From Planctomycetota bacterium (GTDB lineage Bacteria > Planctomycetota > UBA1135 > GCA-002686595): a stretch of DNA of 64,000 nt. The first letter of the stretch is position 1. Each line of letters opens with the position of its first letter. The notes under the pieces were generated by a model. The model searched no databases. It was not told the DNA's origin and saw nothing but the letters and a program-made list of their open reading frames with translations. Made by a program: the position numbers and the translations under genes. This document shows positions 55,389 to 64,000 of the stretch, piece after piece. The stretch is from positions 174,631 through 238,630 of the forward strand of contig DUDB01000051.1 of NCBI GenBank assembly GCA_012959525.1, given 5' to 3'.

Positions 55389-55994
55389 ATGCCGACCCAA
55401 GCCGACTTCAAAGACGATCCGGGCGTGGCCCTCATGCTTGCCTGGCAGGGGGGAGACGAGAGCGCGTTCGATGAGCTCGTCAGCCAGTATTCCGGCCGGG
55501 TCTACTCCCTGCTGACGCGCTTCCTGGGCCATCACCCGTCCCGGGAGGACTTCGTGCAGGAGGTCTTCTTGCGCGTTGTGCGCGCCAGGGACCGCTACGA
55601 GCCCAGCGCAAAATTCACGACCTGGCTGTACCGCATCGTGTTCAACCTGTCGGTCAACGAGACACAGCGGGCTTCCGGCCGCTACCAGGTCTCCTTGGAT
55701 CAGCCCACCGGCGAGGAGGAGTCGCATCGCATCGAAGTTGAGGACACGCGCGATGCGGACCCCACAGCGGCAATCCAGAGCAGCGATGTCATCCATGCCG
55801 TGCGTCGCGCCATCGCGGCCCTGCCGGAGAACCAACGCATGGCGGTGGTGCTTGCCAAATTCGACGACATGCCCTACCTGGAAATCGCCAAGGTCCTGGA
55901 CTCTAGCGAGAAGGCCATCAAGTCACTGATTCACAGGGCGCGCGAGACCCTGAGAACAGAACTGGCGCCGTTCCTTGAGGAGGACCTGCTATGA
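55389..55994 (+). CDS. ECF-type RNA polymerase sigma factor
   Basis: 201 residues from ATG 55389 (a GTG 48 bases upstream is open but less likely). Region 2 is FDELVSQYSGRVYSLLTRFLGHHPSREDFVQEVFLRV with SAKFTTWLYRIVFNLSVNE; region 4 is LPENQRMAVVLAKFDDMPYLEIAKVLDSSEKAIKSLIHRAR. It is the sort of sigma factor that is released by an anti-sigma factor under envelope or stress signals. The next gene overlaps by 4 bases and encodes that anti-sigma candidate. Confidence 0.93.
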   Translation: MPTQADFKDDPGVALMLAWQGGDESAFDELVSQYSGRVYSLLTRFLGHHPSREDFVQEVFLRVVRARDRYEPSAKFTTWLYRIVFNLSVNETQRASGRYQVSLDQPTGEEESHRIEVEDTRDADPTAAIQSSDVIHAVRRAIAALPENQRMAVVLAKFDDMPYLEIAKVLDSSEKAIKSLIHRARETLRTELAPFLEEDLL

Positions 55995-56809
55995 GCACGT
56001 CCTGCATGGAATTCCGCCAGCAGCTGGAGGCCGTGCTCGGTGGCCGGCCGGACCCTGAGCGCCTGACCGTCTTGGGCTGGCACGAGCACCTGCTTGCATG
56101 CGGTGCTTGTCGAGAGATTCTTGAGCAAGAAGAGGCTCTCGAACTGCTGCTCGCCTCCTTGCCCGACCCACAGCTTCCGCCCGACCTTTCGCGCCGGCTG
56201 GTCCGGCGCTTGCGCGAGGCGGAGTCGGAAGCCTTGGATGCGAAGGGGGGCGCCTTGGAGTCCTTGCTTGCCCTGGATGAAGTGGCCATTCCCACCGGTC
56301 TCGCCGATCGCGTAAGAGCAGGCGTGGCCGAGGCCCGACGCGAGGATCGCCTCGATGCATTGTTGGAGCGAGCCCTTCGCGTTGAAGTTCCCGAGGGCCT
56401 AGGCCAGCGAGTGCTGGCAGGACTTGAAGGGGAGCGAAGCCGGGATCGACTGATTCCTACTGCGCCCCAGGGCCGGCCTGAAGGCCGTCTCCAGCCCATG
56501 AGCCGCGGCGTTCTGTTGAAGCTGGCTGCCGCCATTCTAGTGGTGGCCTCCGGCATAGCGCTCTGGCGAGGAACGCTGGGCCCTGGCGGCGAGAGCTCCG
56601 AGACACCGAGCGATCTTCTTGTCCAAAGGCAGGGCGACGGACTTCCGCAGATGGCCAGCCTGGACGAAGAAGTGATCGAGAACCTCTCCGAGCTCCTCTA
56701 CTGGGAGTCCATCGAGAGTCTCGGGCCCATGGAGCGGGACCTGCTCTCCCAGTTGGATCTGACGGACGAGGCACTACTCGACAGCGCCCTGGAGGCGGAA
56801 GGTTCATGA
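55991..56809 (+). CDS. Zinc-finger anti-sigma factor, one membrane span
   Basis: 272 residues. The ZAS-type motif is His33-x3-Cys37-x2-Cys40 (HLLACGAC). A long cytoplasmic helical region (about 55-165) contains two similar stretches of the form PxGLAxRVxAGxxE (near residues 97 and 135). One span (about 172-192) leads to an acidic external domain of about 75 residues. Overlaps with sigma gene before and periplasmic gene after, 4 bases each, support one regulatory unit. Confidence 0.82.
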   Translation: MSTSCMEFRQQLEAVLGGRPDPERLTVLGWHEHLLACGACREILEQEEALELLLASLPDPQLPPDLSRRLVRRLREAESEALDAKGGALESLLALDEVAIPTGLADRVRAGVAEARREDRLDALLERALRVEVPEGLGQRVLAGLEGERSRDRLIPTAPQGRPEGRLQPMSRGVLLKLAAAILVVASGIALWRGTLGPGGESSETPSDLLVQRQGDGLPQMASLDEEVIENLSELLYWESIESLGPMERDLLSQLDLTDEALLDSALEAEGS

Positions 56810-57954
56810 GCACGCCCCGCACCATGGGCCGGCTGCTGAGTGCCGCCGTCCTCGCCTCCTGCTTCTCGCTCGCGACCGCGGCGTGGGCCGGCTCGGATCA
56901 AGACGCCGTGCGCAATCCGGACCAGGGAACCACATCCAGCAAGGCAGACCTGCGCAAGCGCTTCGAATCCCTCTCGGAAGAGCAGAAGCAGGCCCTGCGT
57001 CAGCGCTTGGAGCGGCTCAAGAAACTGCCCGCGCAAGAGCGACAGGAGCTGCGCGCCCAGGCGGATCAGCTCGAGGACATGAGCCGCCGGGTCTACCGCA
57101 ACTTGGCGGACCGGGACCGTGAGCGCCTCGACAGCTTGTCCGCCGATAAGCGCCAGGACTTGCTCCGGGAGATGGCCTTGGCTGAAGCGCGGGACATGGG
57201 CCGCCGAATCCTGCGCAAGCTGCCCCAAGAGGAGCGCGAGCGACTTGAGGCCGCCGAGCCCCAAGAGCGCCAGCGCCTGCTGCTGGAACTGCGCCATCAG
57301 ATGGACAGCCGTATCGGGCAGACCATCGAGCGCATGGCGCCCGAGCTCGGGTTCAGCGCGGAGCAGGTCAAGAAGTTGAACAACCTGCCCTCCGACGAGC
57401 GACGGGGCAAGTTCCTGCACATGGTCAAGCGCCGTTGCACTCAATACGTGGACGGCAAGGGCCTGCCCGAGGGCCTGGAGGCGGAGCGCTGGGAGGAGGT
57501 CAAGCAACTCCCCCCCGACGAGTTCTATCTGGCCCTGTTGAATTTGCGGCGCAAGTTTCCGGGCCTTGCACGGGCGATGAACTCCAAACCCGGACCCGAT
57601 TCGGAAGGGAGCGCGCGGAGGCTCTCCCCGGAAATGCAGCGCGTGCGTCGAGCCATGGAGGCCCATCTCGACCCCACCGAGCGGCTGGAGCTCGCGGAGA
57701 AGGGCCGCGTTGAGCGGGAGCGAGAGCTCAAGTCGCGAGGGAAAAAGCGCGCCATGGCCGCACTGGCCAAGGGGGGATATGTGATGGGCGAGGACCTGAA
57801 GCGACTGGAGGCTCTACCCGATGAGGTTTTCTTCACCTTGGTGAGACGCTTCTTGGACAGTGGAGGCAAGCAGGCTCCCCTGCCCACCCGTTCACCCAAG
57901 GAGCGCTCCAAGAGGTCTGATACAGCGACCGGTCGCTCGGGCGACAAGAGATAG
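56806..57954 (+). CDS. Secreted helical protein, DUF3106/CpxP-like
   Basis: 382 residues with signal peptide (cleavage near AAWAG, residue 29). The mature part is almost wholly helical and charged, with repeats of the form F-x-x-L-S-x-E-x-x-x-x-L-R-x-R-L-x-x-L-x-x-L-P-x-x-E-R-x-x-L, as in DUF3106 and CpxP-like proteins. Such proteins sense misfolded envelope proteins or metals. Overlapping with the anti-sigma gene, it may be a periplasmic input of this regulator; that is inference. Confidence 0.7.
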   Translation: MSTPRTMGRLLSAAVLASCFSLATAAWAGSDQDAVRNPDQGTTSSKADLRKRFESLSEEQKQALRQRLERLKKLPAQERQELRAQADQLEDMSRRVYRNLADRDRERLDSLSADKRQDLLREMALAEARDMGRRILRKLPQEERERLEAAEPQERQRLLLELRHQMDSRIGQTIERMAPELGFSAEQVKKLNNLPSDERRGKFLHMVKRRCTQYVDGKGLPEGLEAERWEEVKQLPPDEFYLALLNLRRKFPGLARAMNSKPGPDSEGSARRLSPEMQRVRRAMEAHLDPTERLELAEKGRVERERELKSRGKKRAMAALAKGGYVMGEDLKRLEALPDEVFFTLVRRFLDSGGKQAPLPTRSPKERSKRSDTATGRSGDKR

Positions 57955-57999
57955 GCCGGGGCGCGGGGCTCCCATGCCGGGCCTATACTTGAGCCTGCC

Positions 58000-59193
58000 A
58001 TGGCTCGCCCACCCACAACCGCTGCGGACCGAGCCCGGGTACCGATGATCTCCGCGGCTGAGGTGCTGCGAGCACCCTCGGCCCACGTCATCGACCTGCG
58101 TACACCGGCAGAGTTTGCAGAGGACCATCTGCCGGGCGCGCACAACCTGCCGCTGCTCTCGGATGTCGAGCGGGCCGTGGTTGGTTTGCTCTACAACCAG
58201 AATTCACCCGAAGAGGCCTTCGCCCACGGCCTAGACCGGGTGCTGGACACCATTGACGAATTGGTCGTGGGTATCGGCCGGGTGGCGGATTTGGAGATTG
58301 ATGGTGCGCAGGTTCGTGATCGGGTGCTGGAGTTGGCAGACGGCGGCATCGCACAGATGCAGGGGCGGTTGGACCCGACCGCCTACAGGCCGACCGAAGA
58401 CGGTGCCACGCCGATCATCCTGCATTGCTGGCGCGGGGGCCTGCGCTCAATGAGTGTCGTGGCGCTGCTCGGGCGCCTGGGTGTGGCATCCGTTACGGGG
58501 TTGGAGGGAGGCTACCGGGCCTACCGCCAGGTGGTCATGGAGCAACTTGAAGGATGGTCGGCTCCGCAAGCCGTCGTTCTGCGCGGCCTGACCGGGGTGG
58601 GCAAGACTCTCGTCCTCAGAGAGTTGGAGATGCTTCGGCCCGGCTCCACCATCGACCTGGAAGGGGCGGCAGGTCACCGCAGCTCTCTCTTGGGCATGGT
58701 GGGCTTGGAACCCGTCTCCCAGAAGGCCTTCGACACACGCCTCGCGCACCGCTTGCGGGAGCCCTCTCTGGCGAGCGACGCCCTCGTATTTGAGGGCGAG
58801 AGCCGCAAGGTCGGCAACGTGATCATCCCCCCACGCATGTGGGAGGCAATGGGTGGAGCCACGAACGTCCTGCTCACGGCTGAACGCGAGCGCCGCATCG
58901 ACGTGTTGTTGGAGGACTACCTTGCAAGGGAGCAGGACCGGCCCCACCTGCGCGAGCAGCTGGCCCAGGTGGAACGACGCATTCAACCTGAGGCTTCCCT
59001 CGTGGAGTGGTTCGATGGGGGCGAGGAACGCAAGCTGGTCGGGGTGTTGCTCGACACCTACTACGACCCGCTCTATCGACATAGCGAGAAGGGCAAGTCC
59101 TATCAGCAAACGCTAGAAGCCGACGACCCAAGGGCCGCGGCGAAGAAGATCGATCAGTGGCTCACAGAGGGAAGCCTCTGGGCCCAGCCCTGA
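58000..59193 (+). CDS. selU: tRNA 2-selenouridine synthase SelU/MnmH
   Basis: 397 residues. A rhodanese domain (about 15-185) has its active-site Cys143 in LHCWRGGLRSMSV, the YbbB/SelU form. A P-loop domain follows with GLTGVGKT (196-203) and the block FEGESRKVGNVIIPP that marks this family. It exchanges sulfur for selenium in 2-thiouridine at the wobble position of Lys, Glu and Gln tRNAs, using selenophosphate. This makes it likely that the genome encodes SelD, and supports reading the UGA in the ABC gene 6 kb away as selenocysteine. Convergent with pepN. Confidence 0.93.
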   Translation: MARPPTTAADRARVPMISAAEVLRAPSAHVIDLRTPAEFAEDHLPGAHNLPLLSDVERAVVGLLYNQNSPEEAFAHGLDRVLDTIDELVVGIGRVADLEIDGAQVRDRVLELADGGIAQMQGRLDPTAYRPTEDGATPIILHCWRGGLRSMSVVALLGRLGVASVTGLEGGYRAYRQVVMEQLEGWSAPQAVVLRGLTGVGKTLVLRELEMLRPGSTIDLEGAAGHRSSLLGMVGLEPVSQKAFDTRLAHRLREPSLASDALVFEGESRKVGNVIIPPRMWEAMGGATNVLLTAERERRIDVLLEDYLAREQDRPHLREQLAQVERRIQPEASLVEWFDGGEERKLVGVLLDTYYDPLYRHSEKGKSYQQTLEADDPRAAAKKIDQWLTEGSLWAQP

Positions 59194-59211
59194 TCGACAA
59201 CTTCCGGCGGC

Positions 59212-61842
59212 CTAGCCCAGGGCGCGAGTGACAATCTCAAGCGTGTTCTTGGAGAGGCTTGAGGCGGAGAGGATTCGCTCCAGTTCGCTCTTCATCAGCC
59301 CGGCGCGTCCCTGGTCGTAACGCTTCCACAGCAGGAACGGCCCAACCATCCGTGCGGCGAGTTGAGGGTTGTTGCCATCGATGGCCAAGATGTTGTCGGC
59401 CAGGAAGGCGTAGCCGCTGCCATCCGCTTCGTGGAACCCCGCAGGGTTCATGGCCGGGAAGAAACCGAGTAGGGATCGCGCCCGGTTGGGATTGGCCAGA
59501 GTGAAATCCGGGTGGGAAGCCAGCTCCCGCATGCGTTGCACGCTACCGGGCAAAGATGAGGCGGCCTGCACCGAGAACCACTTGTCGATCACCAATGCGT
59601 CAGCAGCCCAGCGCGTGTGGAATTCTTCCAAAGCCTCGGCTCGCTGGGGCACGTCGAGCTCCACAAGGCAGGCCAGGGCAGCCTGTGAATCCGTCATGTT
59701 GTCGGCTGCCTGAAACTGCTCCCAGGCCATGGCCGTCGTCTCGTCCTCTGCAAGGGCCGAAAGGTAGGACAGGGCGCAGTTGCGAAGGCGACGACGGTGG
59801 ATGTCTTCGGCATCGGTGGTGTAGGGGCCCGTTGGCGCCAGCGCGGCATAGGTTTCCTGGAGAGGGGTGCGCAGGGCCAGAGCCAGTGCGCGACGCATGA
59901 ACTCGCGTGCCAGATGCAGGTGCTCGGGTTCGATGACTTGCATGCGCTGGGCCAACTCACCTTCAGTAGGCAGGGTCAGCGCCAGTGCCCGGAGTGAGCC
60001 GTCCACGCCTCCGTCACTCAGCACCCGGCCAAGAGCTTCCGCCAGCCGGGGATCGAACTCAAGCGCCTCACCCTTGGCGCTGGCGTCGGCGAGCTCCAGG
60101 AGTGCTTCGGCGAAGAGCTCCTGGCCCGCGTCCCAGCGGTTGAAGGAATCTGAGTCGTGGGCGAGGAGGAACGCGAGGTCCTCCCGGCTGCGTTCCATTT
60201 CCAATAGGACCGGTGCGGAAAAGCCGCGCAACAGCGAGGGCAGGGGCTTGGCCGTCAGGCCGGTGAAGACGAAGGTCTGTTCCCGCTCAAGGAGTTCCAA
60301 GACCCGTTCAGTTGGTGCCGAGCCTTCGGCTTCTCCCTTCAGGCGCAGGGGACAGTCGCGTCCATCGCTGCCCACCAGGCCCAGTCGAACGGGGATGTGC
60401 AGAGGCGGTGTGTCGCCCCCGGATTGCTGGGCAAGCGTGAGTGTGAACTCCCCGCTCGCCTCATCCCATTCCGATTGCACCCTCAGGCGTGGCGTGCCCG
60501 ACTGGATGTACCACTGCTCAAAGGGGCCAAGGTCCACTCCATTGGCGTCGGCCATGGCGGCCCGGAAATCGTCACAGGTGACGGCCTGTCCGTCGTGGCG
60601 CTCGAAGTAGAGGTCCATTCCCTTGCGGAATCCTTCGGCTCCCACAAGCGTGTGGATCATCCGGATGACCTCGGCCCCCTTGCAGTACACGGTGGCCGTG
60701 TAGAAGTTGTCCATCTCGATGTAGGACTCGGGCCGAATGGGGTGGGACATGGGGCCGGCATCCTCGGGGTACTGGCCAGCCCGCAATTTGCGCACCTCGC
60801 CGATGCGGGTCACCGCCCGGGAACCCATGTCCGAGCTGAACTCCTGATCGCGGAACACGGTCAGCCCCTCCTTGAGCGTGAGTTGGAACCAGTCCCGGCA
60901 GGTCACGCGATTGCCTGTCCAGTTATGGAAGTACTCGTGACCGATGATGCCCTCCACTGACTCGAAGTCGGCGTCGGTGGCGGTGTCCGCTGCAGCCAGA
61001 ACGCACTTGGAGTTGAAGACGTTCAGGCCCTTGTTCTCCATGGCCCCCATGTTGAAGTCGCTCACCGCGACGATCATGTAGACGTCGAGGTCATACTCGA
61101 GGCCAAAGACCTCCTCATCCCAGCGCATGGCTCGCTGCAGGGAACCCATGGCGTGGGGACACTTATGAAGGTCGCGCTCGGCGACAAAGAGCTCCAACTC
61201 GACGTGGCGTCCGCTCTCCGTGCGGTACGCACCCTTGTGGCAGGCCAGGTCTCCGGCCACCAGGGCGAAGAGGTAGGAGGGCTTGGGGAAGGGATCCTCC
61301 CAGCGGACCCTCTGGCGCCCTCCCTCAAGGGCTTCCGCCTCAATCCGGTTGCCGTTGGAGAGCATGACGGGGTAGCGCTCCCGATCGCCCTCGATCGTTA
61401 CCGAGTAGCGTGCCATCACGTCGGGCCGATCGAGGAAGTAGGTGATGCGGCGGAATCCCTCCGCCTCGCACTGGGTGCAGAAATTCCCACCCGAGACGTA
61501 CAGGCCGCTCAGGGCCTTGTTTTCTGCCGGCGCAATCTGGACCTCGACCGCAAGGCAGAAGGAGTCTGGGGGCGAGTGCAGGGTGAGCGTGTCCTCTCCC
61601 TGGGTGTACGCGCCCTCATCGAGTGGCGCTCCATCGACCGCGACAGACAACAGCGTCAACTCTTCACCCTGCAGGACAAGATCCGCTCCCGGCTCGCCGG
61701 TACGTTGGATGGCCATACTGCTCTTGACCCGCGTCTTCAGTTCGTCGAGTTCGAAGTGCAGGTCGACGGTCTCGATCTGATAATCGCTCGGCCGGTAGTT
61801 GGAGCGTAGGATGGGTTCAGGCGGCGCGGTGGTGACACTCAT
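59212..61842 (-). CDS. pepN: Aminopeptidase N (M1 family, PepN type)
   Basis: 876 residues from ATG 61842 (a longer frame to 61890 is Pro-rich and unlikely), matching the 870-residue E. coli PepN. The exopeptidase motif GAMEN (SDFNMGAMENKGLNVFNSK) and zinc motif HEYFHNW are visible, followed by LKEGLTVFRDQEFSSD with the third zinc ligand Glu. The C-terminal helical superhelix (about 540-876) completes it. It removes N-terminal residues from peptides in the cytosol. Divergent from purF. Confidence 0.96.
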   Translation of the reverse strand: MSVTTAPPEPILRSNYRPSDYQIETVDLHFELDELKTRVKSSMAIQRTGEPGADLVLQGEELTLLSVAVDGAPLDEGAYTQGEDTLTLHSPPDSFCLAVEVQIAPAENKALSGLYVSGGNFCTQCEAEGFRRITYFLDRPDVMARYSVTIEGDRERYPVMLSNGNRIEAEALEGGRQRVRWEDPFPKPSYLFALVAGDLACHKGAYRTESGRHVELELFVAERDLHKCPHAMGSLQRAMRWDEEVFGLEYDLDVYMIVAVSDFNMGAMENKGLNVFNSKCVLAAADTATDADFESVEGIIGHEYFHNWTGNRVTCRDWFQLTLKEGLTVFRDQEFSSDMGSRAVTRIGEVRKLRAGQYPEDAGPMSHPIRPESYIEMDNFYTATVYCKGAEVIRMIHTLVGAEGFRKGMDLYFERHDGQAVTCDDFRAAMADANGVDLGPFEQWYIQSGTPRLRVQSEWDEASGEFTLTLAQQSGGDTPPLHIPVRLGLVGSDGRDCPLRLKGEAEGSAPTERVLELLEREQTFVFTGLTAKPLPSLLRGFSAPVLLEMERSREDLAFLLAHDSDSFNRWDAGQELFAEALLELADASAKGEALEFDPRLAEALGRVLSDGGVDGSLRALALTLPTEGELAQRMQVIEPEHLHLAREFMRRALALALRTPLQETYAALAPTGPYTTDAEDIHRRRLRNCALSYLSALAEDETTAMAWEQFQAADNMTDSQAALACLVELDVPQRAEALEEFHTRWAADALVIDKWFSVQAASSLPGSVQRMRELASHPDFTLANPNRARSLLGFFPAMNPAGFHEADGSGYAFLADNILAIDGNNPQLAARMVGPFLLWKRYDQGRAGLMKSELERILSASSLSKNTLEIVTRALG

Positions 61843-62071
61843 CGGGGGCAATCTTGGCCCGTTGGGGGGCAAGCTGTGGGGGGGGGCCAAACGAGAAGGG
61901 GCGGGCTTCTTGCTCGGCCCCTTGGTGCCGCCTATCTTACGCGTCCGGCCCTGCTCGAGGGGGCCTTCGCTCTTCCTTACACGCTACCTCAAACGGCCCC
62001 CATCCATAGGGTCTCCAGCCAGCGGCATCCCATCGCCGAACACTGGCCTCGGACTCCCACGCAATACAACC

Positions 62072-63550
62072 ATGTGCGGATTCATTGGCATTTACGGACC
62101 GGACGGCGCGGACGTCGCAACCGAGATATATGAGGGTCTGCTCGCCGTTCAGCACCGCGGCCAGGATGCGGCGGGCATCACCACCTTCGCGGACAAGTTC
62201 AACGTCAAGAAAGGCAACGGGCTGGTGGTTGAGGTCTTCAACGAGGACAACATGGCGAGGCTGCGCGGGCACCTTGGAGTGGGGCATGTGCGCTACCCAA
62301 CCGCCGGTGGTAGCCGGGACGAGGATGCGCAACCCTTCCACCACACCTTTCCCGTTGGCGTGGCCATGGTGCACAACGGCAACGTGACCAACTTCAAGGA
62401 GTTGAGCGATCGGCGCTTCAAGTCCGGGGGCGTCCGACTGAACTCCAGCTGCGACCTGGAGGTCATCCTGTGGGTGTTCCAAGAAGGGCTTGCGGAGACC
62501 ATTCGTGAGCGGGGCAAGATCGACGCTGATGGAGTCTTCGACGCGGTCCGCCGCGTCTACAAGGAGGTTAAGGGCGCCTACTCTGTCTGTGCCACGATCG
62601 CCGACGTTGGCATGGTGGCCTTCCGCGATCCGTTCGGGATCAAGCCGATCTGCTTTGGGGAGCGCACCAACCAGGCCGGGACATCATTCGCATGCGCCTC
62701 CGAAAGCGTTGTTCTCGATGTAAACGGCTACACACGCACCCATGATATCGGGCCTGGAGAGGCCCTGTTCGTCGATGCGGATCGGCAGATACAGACGCGC
62801 CACCTGGAAGCTCAGCCTCACCGTCCTTGCGTGTTCGAACTGGTCTACTTTGCTCGCCCGGACTCGTTCCTCGACGACATCTCTGTCTACAAGACGCGCA
62901 AGCGCTTTGGTGAGGCGCTGGGCAAGCAGTGGAGAGAGAGCGGTGCCCCCACGCCGGACGTGGTCATTCCGGTACCGGACTCCTCACGGGATGCCGCCAT
63001 GGCTGTGGCTCAAGAGCTTGACCTGCCCTACCGCGAGGGGCTCGTGAAGAACCGTTACATCGGGCGGACGTTCATCATGCCCGACCAGACCAGTCGCTCG
63101 GACTCCATTCGGCGCAAGCTCAATCCAATACCCCTTGAGTTCAAGGACAAGAATGTGTTGTTGGTCGACGACTCCATCGTGCGCGGCAACACCTCGCGTC
63201 GTATCGTGACCATGGCCCGTGCGTCAGGCGCGCGCAACGTGTACTTCGGTGTGACCAGCCCGCCGCTCAAGGCTCCATGCCCCTACGGCATCGACATGGC
63301 GAGTAAGCGCGAGTTCATTGCGACCGACCGAGACAATGAAGCGATTGCGGACTCCCTTGGAGTGGACCACCTGATCTACCTTTCCCGTGAAGCGATGAAC
63401 GCCGCTGCTCGCAAGGGCAACGAGAAGATCGAAAAGTTCTGCAATGCGTGCTTCAACGGGGAGTACCCCACTGGAGACATCACCGTAGAGCGTCTGCAGG
63501 CAATCGAGGCGGAGCGCAGCTGTCAACGCGACAACGTCCCGGTCCATTGA
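62072..63550 (+). CDS. purF: Amidophosphoribosyltransferase PurF
   Basis: 492 residues from ATG 62072, which puts the N-terminal nucleophile Cys at position 2 (MCGFIGIYGPDG) as the Ntn glutaminase domain requires, with no propeptide. The PRPP-binding site is VLLVDDSIVRGNTSRR. Candidate 4Fe-4S ligands are seen (PCVFELVYFARPDS, APCPYGIDM, FCNACF), so it belongs to the iron-sulfur group. It catalyses the first step of purine synthesis. A TTGCTC/TATCTT promoter candidate lies at 61910-61938. Confidence 0.97.
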   Translation: MCGFIGIYGPDGADVATEIYEGLLAVQHRGQDAAGITTFADKFNVKKGNGLVVEVFNEDNMARLRGHLGVGHVRYPTAGGSRDEDAQPFHHTFPVGVAMVHNGNVTNFKELSDRRFKSGGVRLNSSCDLEVILWVFQEGLAETIRERGKIDADGVFDAVRRVYKEVKGAYSVCATIADVGMVAFRDPFGIKPICFGERTNQAGTSFACASESVVLDVNGYTRTHDIGPGEALFVDADRQIQTRHLEAQPHRPCVFELVYFARPDSFLDDISVYKTRKRFGEALGKQWRESGAPTPDVVIPVPDSSRDAAMAVAQELDLPYREGLVKNRYIGRTFIMPDQTSRSDSIRRKLNPIPLEFKDKNVLLVDDSIVRGNTSRRIVTMARASGARNVYFGVTSPPLKAPCPYGIDMASKREFIATDRDNEAIADSLGVDHLIYLSREAMNAAARKGNEKIEKFCNACFNGEYPTGDITVERLQAIEAERSCQRDNVPVH

Positions 63551-63615
63551 GCCCTGAGCTGGCCCCCGTTTAGCATTATCCCCCTCGGGTCCCTCTCGCG
63601 CCGTAGAGCCCAACG

Positions 63616-64000
63616 ATGCGCGTCCTGATCACCTCGCCGGTCTTCCCCCCCGATCTGGGGGGTCCCGCGACCTACGTTCCCTCCCTGGGGCGGTTTCTCG
63701 TGAACCGCGGTCACGACGTACAGGTGGTGGCCTTCTGCTCGGACCCCACCCCTGCCGGCTACCCATTTAGCGTCAAGGTCATCTCCAGAGGACCCTTGCC
63801 CGTGCGCTACCTGAAGGCGTTTTGGGCTGTGTTCAAGACGGCCAAGGGGTGCGATGTGGTCTACGTCAACGAACACCTGGCGCTCTTGCACGTACTTGCG
63901 GCCAAGTTGCGCGGCGTGCCGGCGGTCATTCGCATCATGGTGGACGGCTCCTGGGAGATTGCCCACCGCAAGGGCTGGTGCGATGGCGACGACATCGTGA
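63616..64000 (+). CDS. Glycosyltransferase, GT4-like (partial, cut by window end)
   Basis: ATG 63616; at least 128 residues with no stop before the window ends. The N-terminal Rossmann half of a GT-B enzyme is shown by MRVLITSPVFPPDLGGPATYVPSL, GHDVQVVAFCSD and CDVVYVNEHLALLHVLAAKLRGVPAVIRI, as in group 1 (GT4) glycosyltransferases. The donor-binding half is outside the window. Probably polysaccharide or lipopolysaccharide glycan assembly. Confidence 0.85.
   Translation, partial: MRVLITSPVFPPDLGGPATYVPSLGRFLVNRGHDVQVVAFCSDPTPAGYPFSVKVISRGPLPVRYLKAFWAVFKTAKGCDVVYVNEHLALLHVLAAKLRGVPAVIRIMVDGSWEIAHRKGWCDGDDIV

Overview
The window is high-GC bacterial chromosome, gene-dense, with no insertion sequence, prophage, CRISPR array, rRNA or tRNA gene that I can see. 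It looks like a Gram-negative lineage with an outer membrane: kdsD, kdsC and a very large Lpt-type protein form one operon. It also makes bacillithiol (bshA, bshB1, bshC). Family content (DUF374, DUF502, secreted DUF3352-like proteins, a short RpoD-like sigma factor) makes Planctomycetota or a neighbouring phylum my best guess; this is an impression and not a proof.

Layout. 1-12.3 kb: SGNH hydrolase, small membrane protein, SCO-like copper chaperone, proS, alpha/beta hydrolase, a phosphatase/cytochrome c' fusion lipoprotein, a four-gene leftward operon (two secreted proteins of unknown function, DUF374 acyltransferase, DUF72) and a membrane-anchored cyclophilin. 12.3-16.7 kb: three identical parS palindromes around parB, a membrane protein, an HPr-fusion protein and, divergent from it, an RpoD-like sigma factor that seems to start at AUU. 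16.7-26.2 kb: hemW, DUF502, pyrF, bshC, bshB1, parA, bshA and a cysteine desulfurase, all rightward and tightly packed. 26.2-32.6 kb: the origin region, with six 11-bp direct repeats, dnaA, a 633-bp gap that is the likely oriC, dnaN, a DciA-like gene and gyrB. By eye the plus strand is C-rich to the left of this gap and G-rich to the right, as expected at an origin.

32.7-46.9 kb: a lone MshEN-domain protein; a leftward operon of M50 protease, scpA, trxA, fmt, rsmB and a one-TM protein; then the rightward operon kdsD, kdsC, a 1691-residue Lpt protein, a TatA/B-like gene and a TIM-barrel isomerase. 46.8-52.7 kb: a DRE-TIM enzyme (leftward), lysC, and a leftward NitT/TauT-type ABC transporter. 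52.7-64 kb: mgtE, lepB, an ECF sigma/anti-sigma/periplasmic helical protein trio, selU (mnmH), pepN, purF and the start of a glycosyltransferase.

Most striking observation: the ABC substrate-binding gene is interrupted by an in-frame UGA (52071-52073) four codons before a Cys, in a U-x-x-x-C arrangement. A perfect 7-bp hairpin with a 5-nt GU-containing loop begins 14 nt after the UGA, which matches the geometry of a bacterial SECIS element. About 6 kb away lies selU, the tRNA 2-selenouridine synthase, so the genome independently shows selenophosphate use. I read the gene as a selenocysteine-containing transporter subunit rather than a pseudogene. Other unusual points are the single-polypeptide Lpt protein, the AUU-start sigma factor, the iteron-like array before dnaA, and the HPr and cytochrome c' fusions.
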